Assembly: GCA_035504175.1 (NCBI GenBank)
Contig: DATJSJ010000139.1
Coordinates: forward strand, 1-58,033
Reading direction: 5' to 3'
DNA from: DATJSJ01 sp035504175
Lineage (GTDB): Bacteria; Pseudomonadota; Alphaproteobacteria; Acetobacterales; Acetobacteraceae
Length of the DNA stretch: 58,033 nt
Shown here piece after piece: positions 25,534 to 33,698 of the stretch. The notes under the pieces are model-generated. The model was not told the origin of the DNA and did not search any database. It worked only from the letters and a program-made list of their open reading frames with translations. A program made the translations under genes and the position numbers. Each line of letters opens with the position of its first letter. The first letter of the stretch is position 1.

Positions 25534-27897
25534 TCAGGCCAGGCCGAGCCGGTACGCGCCGCCATCCACTGACCAGCGGACCGCATCCGGCGTGACCTGA
25601 CACAGCACGCGGCGGGAATAGGCCTGGCGCAGCCGGCGCGGATCGTCGGTCGCGAGCGGCTTGCCCTGCGGCAGCACGAACTCGTAGCGATAGCCACGCC
25701 CCGCGAGCGCCGGGCCGCCCGGCACCGGCCACGCCGCCCACTCGGCGACGGGCGCGGCATAGACGAGCCAGAGCGGCGTCTCGTCCACCCGTTGCCGCCC
25801 GGCGATCTGGATCGCGACCCGCAGGCAGTCCATGCGCGCGATCAACTCGTCGCTATCGAGATCGCGCAGTGCGCGGGCGGTGACGTGTCCAGCCTCGGCA
25901 TTGCTGACGTAATCGGACCGCATGATGTCGGCGTAGTTGACCATGCTCCACGCGCGGCCCGCGGAATCCGTGCCGGTCTCGATGAACGGCCCCTGCTCGC
26001 CGTCCCAGCCGAGCGTGCCGCCGGTCGCGCGCGCCGGTTCCGGGCAGTCGGGATGCAGCCGATGGTAGCCGAGTTCCGCGTCCATCATCGGAATCGCCGT
26101 CGGGCTGCGATGGAAGGTGCGACCGGCATCCGGCGAGGCGGCCGGCCAGTAGGCATTCGCCGCCGCGCAGAGCTTCACGTCCTCCAGGAACGGCGAGCCC
26201 AGCCCGAAGGTGGCGTAGAACCGTCCGTCCGCATCGGCGGCGAAGGTGATGTCCCAGCCCGGCGCGAACTCGTTCGAGCAGTCATCGGTCAGACAGCTCG
26301 TCGTATGCAGGGAACCGCGGCTGGCGCGCGTTGGGCCGGCCGCCTCGGCATAGGGCCGCCCGACCACGGCAACCATGGTCTCGTCATGGCGGTCGAAAGC
26401 GGAGCGCGCAGGATCGGCCGGATGCGGGGTGGTCGGGTTCGCGGCCAACCGCCCCTGGGAGAGCGGCGCCGGGCCGCCTTCCTTGAACTGGTCCATGCGA
26501 TTGTGGCTGGGGTACTGCTCCACCCAGTCCTGCAGATCGCTCTGGCCGGCATAGGGAAAGAAATCCGGCACGGCGACGATCGAGAAGGCCGGCAGGCTCG
26601 CGGGCAGGGCGGTGCCGGCCACCTCCGCCAGCACCGCGCCGTCGGCGGTGCCGTCCTCGAACAACGCCGCGTCGAACCCGCCATCGTGCAGCAGGTCGGT
26701 GAAAGCCTGCGCCGGCAGGCTGTTCAGGTCGGTCAGCACCTGCCGCCCGTCCGCGTCGCGGTCGACCCGATGGCGCATGTTGACGAATTCCGGCGCGTTG
26801 CGCGGCCGGATGCGCGGATCGAGGCGTAGCAGATCGGCTGCCCCCTCGATTCCGGCCAGCAGCAGGTTGCTGATGATCATGAACGAGGAGAAATGCCGGT
26901 TCAGCGGGAAGTCGAAGATCGGCAGGCTGCGCTGCGGCGGCACCGGGAAGGTGGCGAATGCCCCGTCGGCGTGCCGGGCGAGCCGGACGAGCGGCATTGG
27001 TGCCGGCGCCAGCAGGACCGATCCGCCCAACGGCTGCAACGCGACGAAGCCGAGCGTGTTGACCGAATCGCGCGAATAAGGCGGCGCCGCGAGATTCCCC
27101 GTCGCCGTCAGCCCGGTCTCGACGAAGATGCGCCGCAGCTTCTCGGCGCGGTGGAATTCGCGCGCGCGCACCGTGAGCGGCGCGCCGCCGAGATGGACCG
27201 CGCCGGGGAACAGCTTGGTCAGCGGCCGCAGGAAACGTCGGGTGGCGTCGCCGTCCTGCGGGTCGCCCATCACCGCGATCCCATCCGGCGCACGCCGGCG
27301 CGGGACCGCCAGGAAGGCGGCGTAGCGGGCGGGCATGACGCGGAACTCGCCATCGGCGAGGCTCTGCCAGCTCCGGGCGGGTGCGTTCCATTGCGCCTCG
27401 CGCTGACCGATGCGCGCGACGCCGGTGCGGCTATAGGCAAAATCCGCGTGCCGCCGGTGCGCGGTCTCGCCCCCGCTCCGGTATTCGTAGGCGAAGGTCG
27501 CGATCACGGCGTCCGGCGGCAGGGTCGGGAAAGCGGCGTGGCCCCAGATCCAGTTCTCAATCGCCTCCAGCACGGCGAGATCCGGATAGATCGCCGGATC
27601 GGCCGGACCGCCATCGTTGGTCGGATGCACCCGGGGGCTCGCGAGCGCGTGGTAGACGAGGCTGAGCGCCGGATCGCCCGGCCAGACCGCGCGGTCGCTC
27701 TGTGGCGCGAAATCGTCGAAACCGGGCACGGTACGGTCGATGGCTCGCGGTTGCAGCAGCGCCGTCTCGAGATCTGGCGCGCCGAGATCGAGGCCGGCGG
27801 CGCGCAGGAACAGCGCATGCCAGGCCGGATCGAGGCCGCGCAGGAGATCGACGGGCGCTGCGAGCGTCCGCCGCAGCGAGGGCGCGACGTCAGCCAT
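25534..27897 (-). CDS. Large protein of unknown function, possibly a LodA/GoxA-like CTQ oxidase
   Basis: A 787-residue cytoplasmic protein without signal peptide or membrane segments. I recognise no domain with certainty. The adjacent LodB-like flavoprotein overlaps it by 8 bp, and some C-terminal features (DDCSNEFAPGWDITFA around Cys540; AYWPAASPDAGRTF around Trp584; GTLGWDGEQGPF around Trp631) recall LodA-type amino-acid oxidases, in which a Cys-Trp cross-link forms cysteine tryptophylquinone with help from the LodB flavoprotein. The usual LodA N-terminus (an IGIARVGNSP-like stretch) is not seen, so the match is weak. The ATG at 27897 lies within the end of the upstream gene (ATGGCTGA), which fixes the start. 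Confidence 0.45.
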   Translation of the reverse strand: MADVAPSLRRTLAAPVDLLRGLDPAWHALFLRAAGLDLGAPDLETALLQPRAIDRTVPGFDDFAPQSDRAVWPGDPALSLVYHALASPRVHPTNDGGPADPAIYPDLAVLEAIENWIWGHAAFPTLPPDAVIATFAYEYRSGGETAHRRHADFAYSRTGVARIGQREAQWNAPARSWQSLADGEFRVMPARYAAFLAVPRRRAPDGIAVMGDPQDGDATRRFLRPLTKLFPGAVHLGGAPLTVRAREFHRAEKLRRIFVETGLTATGNLAAPPYSRDSVNTLGFVALQPLGGSVLLAPAPMPLVRLARHADGAFATFPVPPQRSLPIFDFPLNRHFSSFMIISNLLLAGIEGAADLLRLDPRIRPRNAPEFVNMRHRVDRDADGRQVLTDLNSLPAQAFTDLLHDGGFDAALFEDGTADGAVLAEVAGTALPASLPAFSIVAVPDFFPYAGQSDLQDWVEQYPSHNRMDQFKEGGPAPLSQGRLAANPTTPHPADPARSAFDRHDETMVAVVGRPYAEAAGPTRASRGSLHTTSCLTDDCSNEFAPGWDITFAADADGRFYATFGLGSPFLEDVKLCAAANAYWPAASPDAGRTFHRSPTAIPMMDAELGYHRLHPDCPEPARATGGTLGWDGEQGPFIETGTDSAGRAWSMVNYADIMRSDYVSNAEAGHVTARALRDLDSDELIARMDCLRVAIQIAGRQRVDETPLWLVYAAPVAEWAAWPVPGGPALAGRGYRYEFVLPQGKPLATDDPRRLRQAYSRRVLCQVTPDAVRWSVDGGAYRLGLA

Positions 27898-28897
27898 GGG
27901 CCTGCTCCCGCCGACGGAGCGGCCGGCCGGCCTGTTGCGGTGGCAGCCCAAGCGCAATGCCGGCGGCGGCGTAGCGCGTGCGCAGCGTCGCGGCGGCCTC
28001 GAGCAGCCGGTCGGCAAACCAGCCGTCATAGGTAGCGGCGAGCAGCGCCGCCGCGGCCGGGGTCGCCTGGGTGGCTAAGCTGCTGCGCGCGGCGGCGATG
28101 CCGGAGGCGACCGCGAAGCACAGGCCCTGGCCCCAGGCCGGGTCCAGTCGGCCGCCGGCCTCGCCCGCCAGCCGCCAGTCGGGCCCGGCCACGGGCCGCA
28201 CCAGATACCATCCGACATCCCAGGCGGTCGGCGGCAGAATGTCCCGTCCTTCCACCGGCGCCGGTCCGGCGCTGTGCCGCAGGCTGGTCCAACTGGTGCG
28301 TCCGTCGGCGCCGGCGAGAAACAGCCAGCCATCCGACAAGGTCTCGAACCGCGCGCCCTCCAGCGCCGCTGCCACCTCCCCGCGCCAGGCGAGAAGCGGC
28401 GGCGACAGCCGGCGACGATGCAGGCGCAGAGCCCGCCGTATCACCTGGCGCGCGCCGCTGGCGTCGATAAGCATGGCTGCGGCGAGCACACGGCCGTCTT
28501 CGAGAGTGACGTGAACTGGATCCTGCGCGGTCTCGAATCGGATCGCGCTGGCCCGCGCCGGGATCACCAGGGCTCCGGCGCGCTTCGCGGCCGCAAGCAG
28601 CGCGACCGACAGTCCCGCCCGATCGATTTGCAGGCAGGCCGGATGCGCATCCTCGCCGCGCCACGGGCAGGGCTGCGCAAAGCGGGCAAGATCAGTGCCG
28701 GCAACCCCGATCGCGGCGAGCAGGGACGCGAGCGCGACGGGCGCCGTCTCCCGCGGACGGGGCCGCTCCTGACCCGTCCTCGCCAATATCAGCGTCTGCC
28801 GCCCGGCTCGGGCCAGGACGCTAGCGGCCGCGGTCCCTGCGGGACCGGCCCCGATGACGATGACATCGCAGCAACAGGAGGCAGCAATCGGCGGCAT
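27890..28897 (-). CDS. FAD-dependent monooxygenase, LodB/tryptophan-halogenase-like
   Basis: A 335-residue flavoprotein with the FAD-binding motif VIVIGAGPAGTAAASVL near residue 11 and the second FAD motif GEAGGRLDPAWGQGLCFAVASG near 270, in the order seen in the p-hydroxybenzoate hydroxylase / halogenase superfamily. Within it, LodB and QhpG are modifying enzymes that build tryptophylquinone cofactors in a partner protein. The 8-bp overlap with the large downstream gene would fit such a maturase-substrate pair. It is shorter than true halogenases (about 500 residues). The ATG has GGAG 8 nt upstream. It could instead be a small-molecule hydroxylase or reductase. Confidence 0.72.
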   Translation of the reverse strand: MPPIAASCCCDVIVIGAGPAGTAAASVLARAGRQTLILARTGQERPRPRETAPVALASLLAAIGVAGTDLARFAQPCPWRGEDAHPACLQIDRAGLSVALLAAAKRAGALVIPARASAIRFETAQDPVHVTLEDGRVLAAAMLIDASGARQVIRRALRLHRRRLSPPLLAWRGEVAAALEGARFETLSDGWLFLAGADGRTSWTSLRHSAGPAPVEGRDILPPTAWDVGWYLVRPVAGPDWRLAGEAGGRLDPAWGQGLCFAVASGIAAARSSLATQATPAAAALLAATYDGWFADRLLEAAATLRTRYAAAGIALGLPPQQAGRPLRRREQAHG

Positions 28898-29073
28898 GGC
28901 CGTGCTCCGCGCGGCTGCGGTCGCCCGCTCGCCGCTTGTTGCAGACTATGTACGATGCGGCACCGTTCTGCCATAGCCGGCGACGGGGCGTAGCGCGCAA
29001 CAGGCAGCCGCGCCCCGGCCTTGCCGTCGGCGGGATCGGGCCCCCATCTTCGGACCAGCAGGAGCCGTCGCCG

Positions 29074-31119
29074 ATGACCTTCCGCTCGCTTTATCGCCAC
29101 GGCTTTGCCCGGGTCGCCGCCGGCACCGCGTCCAGCTGGGTCGCCGATCCGCTGGCCAATGCCGACGCGCTGCTGGCGGTCGCGCGTGCCTGCGACGCAC
29201 GCGGCGCGGCTGTCGCAGTGCTGCCCGAACTGGCGCTGTCCGGCTACGCGATCGAGGATCTGCTGCAGCAGGACGCCCTGCTCGATGGGGTGGAGCAGGC
29301 GCTTCGCGGCATGATCGACGCCTCGCGCGCGCTGTTGCCGGTACTGATCTTCGGCGGGCCGCTCCGCCATCGCGGCCGGCTGTACAATGCGGCCGCGGTG
29401 CTGCACCGCGGCCGGCTGCTCGGCGTGGTGCCGAAAGTGCATCTGCCGAACTACCGTGAGTTCTACGAGCGCCGGCATTTTGCGTCCGGCGACGGCACCG
29501 AGGGCGAGACGATCACCGTCGCGGGCGCGACCGCGCCGTTCGGTCCGGACCTGCTGTTCGCCGCAGAGGACCTGCCTGACCTCGTGATCCATACGGAGAT
29601 CTGCGAGGATGTCTGGATACCGATTGCCCCCAGCGCCGAGGCGGCGCTGGCGGGCGCGACGGTATTGGTCAACATCTCCGGCAGCCCGATCACCATCGGC
29701 AAGGCGGAGACGCGCCGCCTGCTCTGCCAATCGCAGTCGGTGCGGTGCCTCGCTGCCTACCTCTACGCTGCGGCCGGGGCGGGAGAATCGACCACCGACC
29801 TCGCCTGGGACGGCCAGGCCTCGATCTTCGAGAACGGCGTGGCGCTGGCCGAGACCGAGCGCTTCCCCGCCGGCGAGTCGATCGCCATCGCCGATATCGA
29901 CCTCGATCTCCTGCGCCAGGAGCGCGCCCGCATGGGGAGTTTCGAGGACAACCGGCGGCGGTATGCCGACCGGGTCGGGCGGTTCCGGCGCATCAGCTTC
30001 CGGCTCGACCCGCCCATCACCGATCTCGGCCTGGCGCGGCCGCTGGAGCGTTTTCCCTTCGTGCCGGCCGATCCCGAGCGCCTCAACCTCGACTGTTTCG
30101 AGGCATACAACATCCAGGTCGCGGCGCTGCAGCAGCGGCTGCAGGCGACCGCGACCGAGCGCGTCGTGATCGGTGTCTCGGGCGGGCTCGATTCCACCCA
30201 GGCACTGATCGTCTGCGCCCGCACCTTCGACCGGCTCGGCCTGCCGCGCAGCAACATCCTCGCCTACACCTTGCCGGGATTCGCCACCGGCGAACTCACC
30301 AAAGCCAATGCGCTGCGGTTGATGCGCGCTCTCGGCGTCGCGCATCGGGAGCTCGACATACGCCCCGCCGCCTCGCGCATGCTGGCCGACCTCGATCACC
30401 CGTTCGCGCGCGGCGAGCCCGTGTACGACGTGACGTTCGAGAACGTGCAGGCCGGGCTGCGCACCGATTACCTGTTCCGCATCGCCAACCAGCATGGCGG
30501 CCTGGTGATCGGCACCGGCGATCTGTCGGAACTGGCGCTCGGCTGGTGCACCTATGGCGTCGGCGACCAGATGTCGCACTACAACGTCAATGCCGGCGTG
30601 CCGAAGACGCTGATCCAGCACCTGATCCGCTGGGTGATCGCGTCAGGCCAGTTCGACCGCGAGGTCGGCGACGTGCTCGGCGCAATCCTCGCCACCGAGA
30701 TCTCGCCGGAACTGGTGCCGGTCGCGGCCGGTGAGACGCCGCAGAGCACGGAGGCGAAGGTCGGGCCATACGAGCTGCAGGATTTCAATCTGTACTACAC
30801 GCTGCGTTTCGGCTTCCGCCCGTCGAAGATCGCCTTCCTGGCGCAGCACGCCTGGAGCGACGCGGCTGCGGGCGATTGGCCGCCGGGCTTCCCCGAGGAT
30901 CGCCGCCGTGCCTACACGCTGGCGCAGATCCGGCTCTGGCTTGGCGTGTTCCTGCAGCGTTTCTTCGGCTTCAGCCAGTTCAAGCGCTCGGCGATGCCGA
31001 ACGGCCCGAAGGTCGCAGCCGGCGGCGCGCTGTCGCCGCGCGGCGACTGGCGCGCACCGTCGGACGGCAATGCGCGCATCTGGCTCGACGAGCTGGAACG
31101 CGACGTGCCGGAAGCATGA
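29074..31119 (+). CDS. nadE: Glutamine-dependent NAD+ synthetase
   Basis: Last step of NAD biosynthesis: amidation of deamido-NAD+ with ATP, using ammonia from glutamine. The 681-residue protein has an N-terminal nitrilase-type glutaminase domain with catalytic Glu (PELALSGYAIEDL), Lys (VPKVHLPNYREFYERRHF) and Cys (HTEICEDVW), then an N-type ATP-pyrophosphatase synthetase domain from about residue 340 with the P-loop SGGLDSTQAL and NQHGGLVIGTGDLSELALGW. Full-length two-domain form of the actinobacterial/alphaproteobacterial type. AGGAG is 9 nt upstream of the ATG. It is divergent from the flavoprotein gene and convergent with a tiny lipoprotein gene only 13 bp beyond its stop. Confidence 0.96.
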   Translation: MTFRSLYRHGFARVAAGTASSWVADPLANADALLAVARACDARGAAVAVLPELALSGYAIEDLLQQDALLDGVEQALRGMIDASRALLPVLIFGGPLRHRGRLYNAAAVLHRGRLLGVVPKVHLPNYREFYERRHFASGDGTEGETITVAGATAPFGPDLLFAAEDLPDLVIHTEICEDVWIPIAPSAEAALAGATVLVNISGSPITIGKAETRRLLCQSQSVRCLAAYLYAAAGAGESTTDLAWDGQASIFENGVALAETERFPAGESIAIADIDLDLLRQERARMGSFEDNRRRYADRVGRFRRISFRLDPPITDLGLARPLERFPFVPADPERLNLDCFEAYNIQVAALQQRLQATATERVVIGVSGGLDSTQALIVCARTFDRLGLPRSNILAYTLPGFATGELTKANALRLMRALGVAHRELDIRPAASRMLADLDHPFARGEPVYDVTFENVQAGLRTDYLFRIANQHGGLVIGTGDLSELALGWCTYGVGDQMSHYNVNAGVPKTLIQHLIRWVIASGQFDREVGDVLGAILATEISPELVPVAAGETPQSTEAKVGPYELQDFNLYYTLRFGFRPSKIAFLAQHAWSDAAAGDWPPGFPEDRRRAYTLAQIRLWLGVFLQRFFGFSQFKRSAMPNGPKVAAGGALSPRGDWRAPSDGNARIWLDELERDVPEA

Positions 31120-31132
31120 CACGAGGCCTGCG

Positions 31133-31300
31133 TCAGTAGCCGCCGCCACCCCCGCCGCCGCCGCCACCGCCTCCACCGCTTCCCGTGCCGTGGAAGGTGC
31201 TGCCCCAGCCGGATGACGCACCGGACGGCGCGGCATTCTGGCAGGCAGCGACCGCCAGGAATGCGGCGGCGGCGAACAGGACTCGGATCAGCGTACGCAT
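31133..31300 (-). CDS. Tiny lipoprotein with a 13-glycine tail
   Basis: A 55-residue ORF translated by hand: MRTLIRVLFAAAAFLAVAAC is a lipoprotein signal with lipobox VAAC (lipidated Cys20); the mature part is only about 35 residues (QNAAPSGASSGWGSTFHGTGS), then 13 consecutive glycines and a final Tyr. ATG codons at 31306 and 31300 are both in frame; GGGAG is well spaced only for 31300. Small Gly-rich lipoproteins of this kind occur in Alphaproteobacteria but have no known role. It is divergent from another small lipoprotein gene. Confidence 0.65.
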   Translation of the reverse strand: MRTLIRVLFAAAAFLAVAACQNAAPSGASSGWGSTFHGTGSGGGGGGGGGGGGGY

Positions 31301-31359
31301 CGTCATTCTCCCGGGGCCGGTCGACGGCGCCCCGACCGATCGACGCGTGGCAGCGTTGA

Positions 31360-31388
31360 TTATTCCGCAAGCCAGTTCGCAAGAATAA
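31360..31388. promoter_or_regulatory. AT-rich dyad with internal direct repeats between two small lipoprotein genes
   Basis: TTATTC (31360-31365) and its inverted copy GAATAA (31383-31388) flank two direct repeats CGCAAG (31366-31371 and 31378-31383). This is the most AT-rich spot in the 164-bp divergent region between the two small lipoprotein genes, so it is a likely promoter/operator for one or both. Confidence 0.4.
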
Positions 31389-31470
31389 AGCGGCGCGCGT
31401 GCCGGTCTCGCGGCTGACGGCCTCCGCCGTCCGGCCTTTGCCGCAACCCACGACCGGAGTTCATCTCGCC

Positions 31471-31596
31471 ATGCGCTCGCTTCTGCTGGGGCTTTCGCTC
31501 GCTCTCCTGCTTGCCGGCTGCGCCGGAACCGCGGCGGTCACGGTGCCCGCGCCGGATCCATCCCTCTCCGGACCGCCCGACAGTTTCAGTCCGTGA
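31471..31596 (+). CDS. Small lipoprotein (41 residues)
   Basis: MRSLLLGLSLALLLAGCAG is a clear lipoprotein signal peptide (lipobox LAGC, Cys17), leaving a mature peptide of about 25 residues rich in Pro, Ala and Ser. No family is recognised. Its weak GGAG lies about 12 nt upstream. It may be a small entericidin-like envelope peptide. It precedes the metallophosphoesterase gene by 155 bp and is followed by a short hairpin. Confidence 0.55.
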   Translation: MRSLLLGLSLALLLAGCAGTAAVTVPAPDPSLSGPPDSFSP

Positions 31597-31620
31597 CCAT
31601 CGATGGCTGCGACGCATCGT

Positions 31621-31637
31621 CGTGCCGGACGGGCACG
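31621..31637 (+). terminator. Short hairpin after the small lipoprotein gene
   Basis: CGTGCC (31621-31626) pairs with GGCACG (31632-31637) around GGACG, 25 nt after the stop codon. No T-tract, so a terminator is only possible. Confidence 0.3.
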
Positions 31638-31751
31638 CCAGGGCCAGTGCATCGACACCATTCCGTGAACCGTCCGGCGACCCGACCGGCGCCCGCGAAT
31701 AAATCGGCCTGCGAAGCAGTCCTTCCGGCGCGGCCAACAGGAGAAGTACCC

Positions 31752-32729
31752 ATGACTGAATTGTCGGCGACCGCTGTCGCGACCGGAACAGCGGACGAGC
31801 CAGGTGCCACGCGTCGCGGCGCACTGAAATGCATGCTCTGGACGGGCGCCGCGGCGGTCTGGACCGTCACCGGCGGCGTGCCGCGATCGCGGCTGATCGT
31901 CGATGCGGCGGCGCAGACCACGGACGAGGCGGACACGCGCGCGCTGCGATTCGTGCAGATCAGCGACAGCCATATCGGCTTCGCCAAGCCGCCGAACCAC
32001 GACACGCCCGCCACACTGGCCGCCGCGATCGCGCTGGCGCGGCGCGAGGCCGCCGATGCGGCGCTGATGATCCATACCGGCGACGTCAGCCACCTCTCGC
32101 GCGACGCGCAGTTCGATACCGCGGCGGAGATCATCCGCGGCGCGCGGCTCGACACGCATTACGTGCCCGGCGAGCACGATGTGCTGCAGGATGACGGGGC
32201 GAATTTCTTCGCGCGGTTCATGCCGAAGGCGCAGTCGGGCGGCTGGTACAGCTTCGACCAGCAGGGCGTGCACTTCGTCGCGCTGAACAACGTGCAGAAC
32301 CTGAAGGCCGGCGGGCTCGGCAGTCTCGGTCCGGCCCAGCTCGCCTGGCTCGCCGCCGATCTGCGCGGCCGTCCGGCCAGCCAGCCGATCGTCGTCTTCG
32401 CCCACATGCCACTCTGGACCGTCTACGCGGATTGGGGCTGGGGGACCGAGGACGCGGAGCAGGCGCTGACGCAACTGCGGCGCTTCGGCTCGGTGACGGT
32501 GCTGAATGGTCACATCCACCAGATCATGCAGAAGGTGGAGGGCCACGTCGCCTTCCACACCGCGCGCTCGACCGCGTTTCCGCAATCGCCGCCCGGCAGC
32601 CCGGCCGGACCCGGACCGATCAAGACGCTGCCGGCGGGTCGGCTGCGCTCCACGCTCGGCATCACCCGGGTTGCCTCGGTGCATGGCGGGGCGTCACTCG
32701 CGGTGATCGACACACCGCTCGGGGCATGA
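31752..32729 (+). CDS. Exported calcineurin-like metallophosphoesterase
   Basis: A 325-residue binuclear-metal phosphoesterase. The N-terminus has a twin-arginine-like stretch (TRRGALKCMLWTG, residues about 18-30) followed by a hydrophobic segment, suggesting Tat export to the periplasm. The metal-binding blocks appear in order: ISDSHIG (DxH), HTGDVSH (GD), PGEHDVL in place of the usual GNHD, FAHMPLW and NGHIHQ (GHxH). Replacement of Asn by Glu in GNHD is unusual. SD AGGAGAAG is about 6 nt upstream of the ATG at 31752; the long upstream open frame is spurious. The cupredoxin gene begins at its stop codon, so the two are co-transcribed. Confidence 0.85.
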   Translation: MTELSATAVATGTADEPGATRRGALKCMLWTGAAAVWTVTGGVPRSRLIVDAAAQTTDEADTRALRFVQISDSHIGFAKPPNHDTPATLAAAIALARREAADAALMIHTGDVSHLSRDAQFDTAAEIIRGARLDTHYVPGEHDVLQDDGANFFARFMPKAQSGGWYSFDQQGVHFVALNNVQNLKAGGLGSLGPAQLAWLAADLRGRPASQPIVVFAHMPLWTVYADWGWGTEDAEQALTQLRRFGSVTVLNGHIHQIMQKVEGHVAFHTARSTAFPQSPPGSPAGPGPIKTLPAGRLRSTLGITRVASVHGGASLAVIDTPLGA

Positions 32730-32740
32730 GGGAGGGAACG

Positions 32741-33067
32741 TTGATCCGGCGCATATTGCTCGCCTTCGCCTTGCTGCTGAGCGCGGCGTTGATTCCGGTG
32801 GCAGCAGCCGATCGTGATGCGGCAGTCACGATCGACAACTTCACCTTCCTGCCCGCACAGCTTACCGTCGCAGTCGGAACCCGCGTGACCTGGACCAACC
32901 GCGACGACATTCCGCACACGGTGCGCAATGATGCCGCGCCGCCCGCCTTCCGATCGCCGCCGCTCGACACCGGGGATCATTACGCGTACACGTTCCGCCG
33001 GCCCGGCACGTATCGCTATTTCTGTTCGCTGCATCCACACATGCAGGGCGTCGTGATCGTGCGATGA
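32741..33067 (+). CDS. Periplasmic cupredoxin (type 1 blue copper protein)
   Basis: A small exported copper protein, about 108 residues with a Sec signal peptide (RRILLAFALLLSAALIPVAAA). The plastocyanin-like fold shows the four type 1 copper ligands: His in DIPHTV, then Cys, His and Met in FCSLHPHM. Start: an ATG at 32726 overlaps the preceding stop (ATGA), but GAGGGAGG lies exactly where it would serve a TTG at 32741, and starting there gives a signal peptide beginning MIRR; I prefer the TTG. It sits between an exported phosphoesterase and an ECF sigma/anti-sigma pair, so it is probably part of that regulon. Likely role: electron transfer or copper binding in the periplasm. Confidence 0.88.
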   Translation: MIRRILLAFALLLSAALIPVAAADRDAAVTIDNFTFLPAQLTVAVGTRVTWTNRDDIPHTVRNDAAPPAFRSPPLDTGDHYAYTFRRPGTYRYFCSLHPHMQGVVIVR

Positions 33068-33074
33068 GACCGAC

Positions 33075-33114
33075 TGCCGGCGGGCCGCCCCCGGCAATCG
33101 GGGGGCCGCCGGCA
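33075..33114 (+). promoter_or_regulatory. Hairpin burying the ribosome-binding site of the ECF sigma gene
   Basis: The 46-nt gap before the sigma gene folds into a long hairpin: TGCCGGCGG (33075-33083) pairs perfectly with CCGCCGGCA (33106-33114), and inside it CCCCC (33088-33092) pairs with GGGGG (33100-33104) around GGCAATC. The right arm contains the only Shine-Dalgarno-like G-run and ends on the A of the start codon. This could limit sigma-factor translation or act as an attenuator after the cupredoxin gene. Confidence 0.55.
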
Positions 33115-33698
33115 TGCGGCGGCTGACGCGAGAGCGGCTGACGGGCTGTCAGGTGACACAGGCGTCGCGCTTCGAAGAGATCGTGCTGCCGCATCTCGAT
33201 GCCGCCTACAATCTGGCGCGCTGGCTGCTGCGTGATCCCGTGCTGGGCGAGGACGTGGTGCAGGAGGCGATTGTCCGCGCGCTCGGCCACTTCGAGACCT
33301 ATCGGGGCGGCGACGCGCGCGCCTGGGTGCTGCGCATCGTGCGCAATGCCGCCTACGACGCGCTGGCCACACGAGTCCGGCAGGCGGAGACCCCGATCGA
33401 GGCGGAAACGACGGATGGCGGGCTGTCCGAAGCGCCGACGCTGATCGATCCGGCCGCCGATCCGGAAGCCGCGCTTGCGCGGCGCGAACAGGCCTGCCTG
33501 CTCGACCGTGCCCTGCAGGCGCTGCCGATCGAGCTGCGCGAATGCCTGGTGCTGCGGGAGCTTGAGGAGATGTCGTATCGGGAGATCGGCCGCATCACCG
33601 GCGTGCCGATCGGCACGGTGATGTCGCGGCTGTGGCGCGCCCGGCAGGCACTGCTGCGGGCCGGCCGGGACGCCGGGTTGTCCGGAGGCGGGAAATGA
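33114..33698 (+). CDS. ECF-family RNA polymerase sigma factor
   Basis: A 194-residue alternative sigma factor. Region 2 (PHLDAAYNLARWLLRDPVLGEDVVQEAIVRAL, with ARAWVLRIVRNAAYD) and region 4 (LPIELRECLVLRELEEMSYREIGRITGVPIGTVMSRLWRAR) are intact; region 3 is missing as in all ECF factors. The next gene, overlapping by 4 bp, is its anti-sigma factor. The ATG at 33114 is used; a GTG at 33153 would remove 13 residues that are not conserved. Its targets probably include the phosphoesterase/cupredoxin genes upstream, by analogy with similar modules, but no promoter motif could be proved. Confidence 0.93.
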   Translation: MRRLTRERLTGCQVTQASRFEEIVLPHLDAAYNLARWLLRDPVLGEDVVQEAIVRALGHFETYRGGDARAWVLRIVRNAAYDALATRVRQAETPIEAETTDGGLSEAPTLIDPAADPEAALARREQACLLDRALQALPIELRECLVLRELEEMSYREIGRITGVPIGTVMSRLWRARQALLRAGRDAGLSGGGK

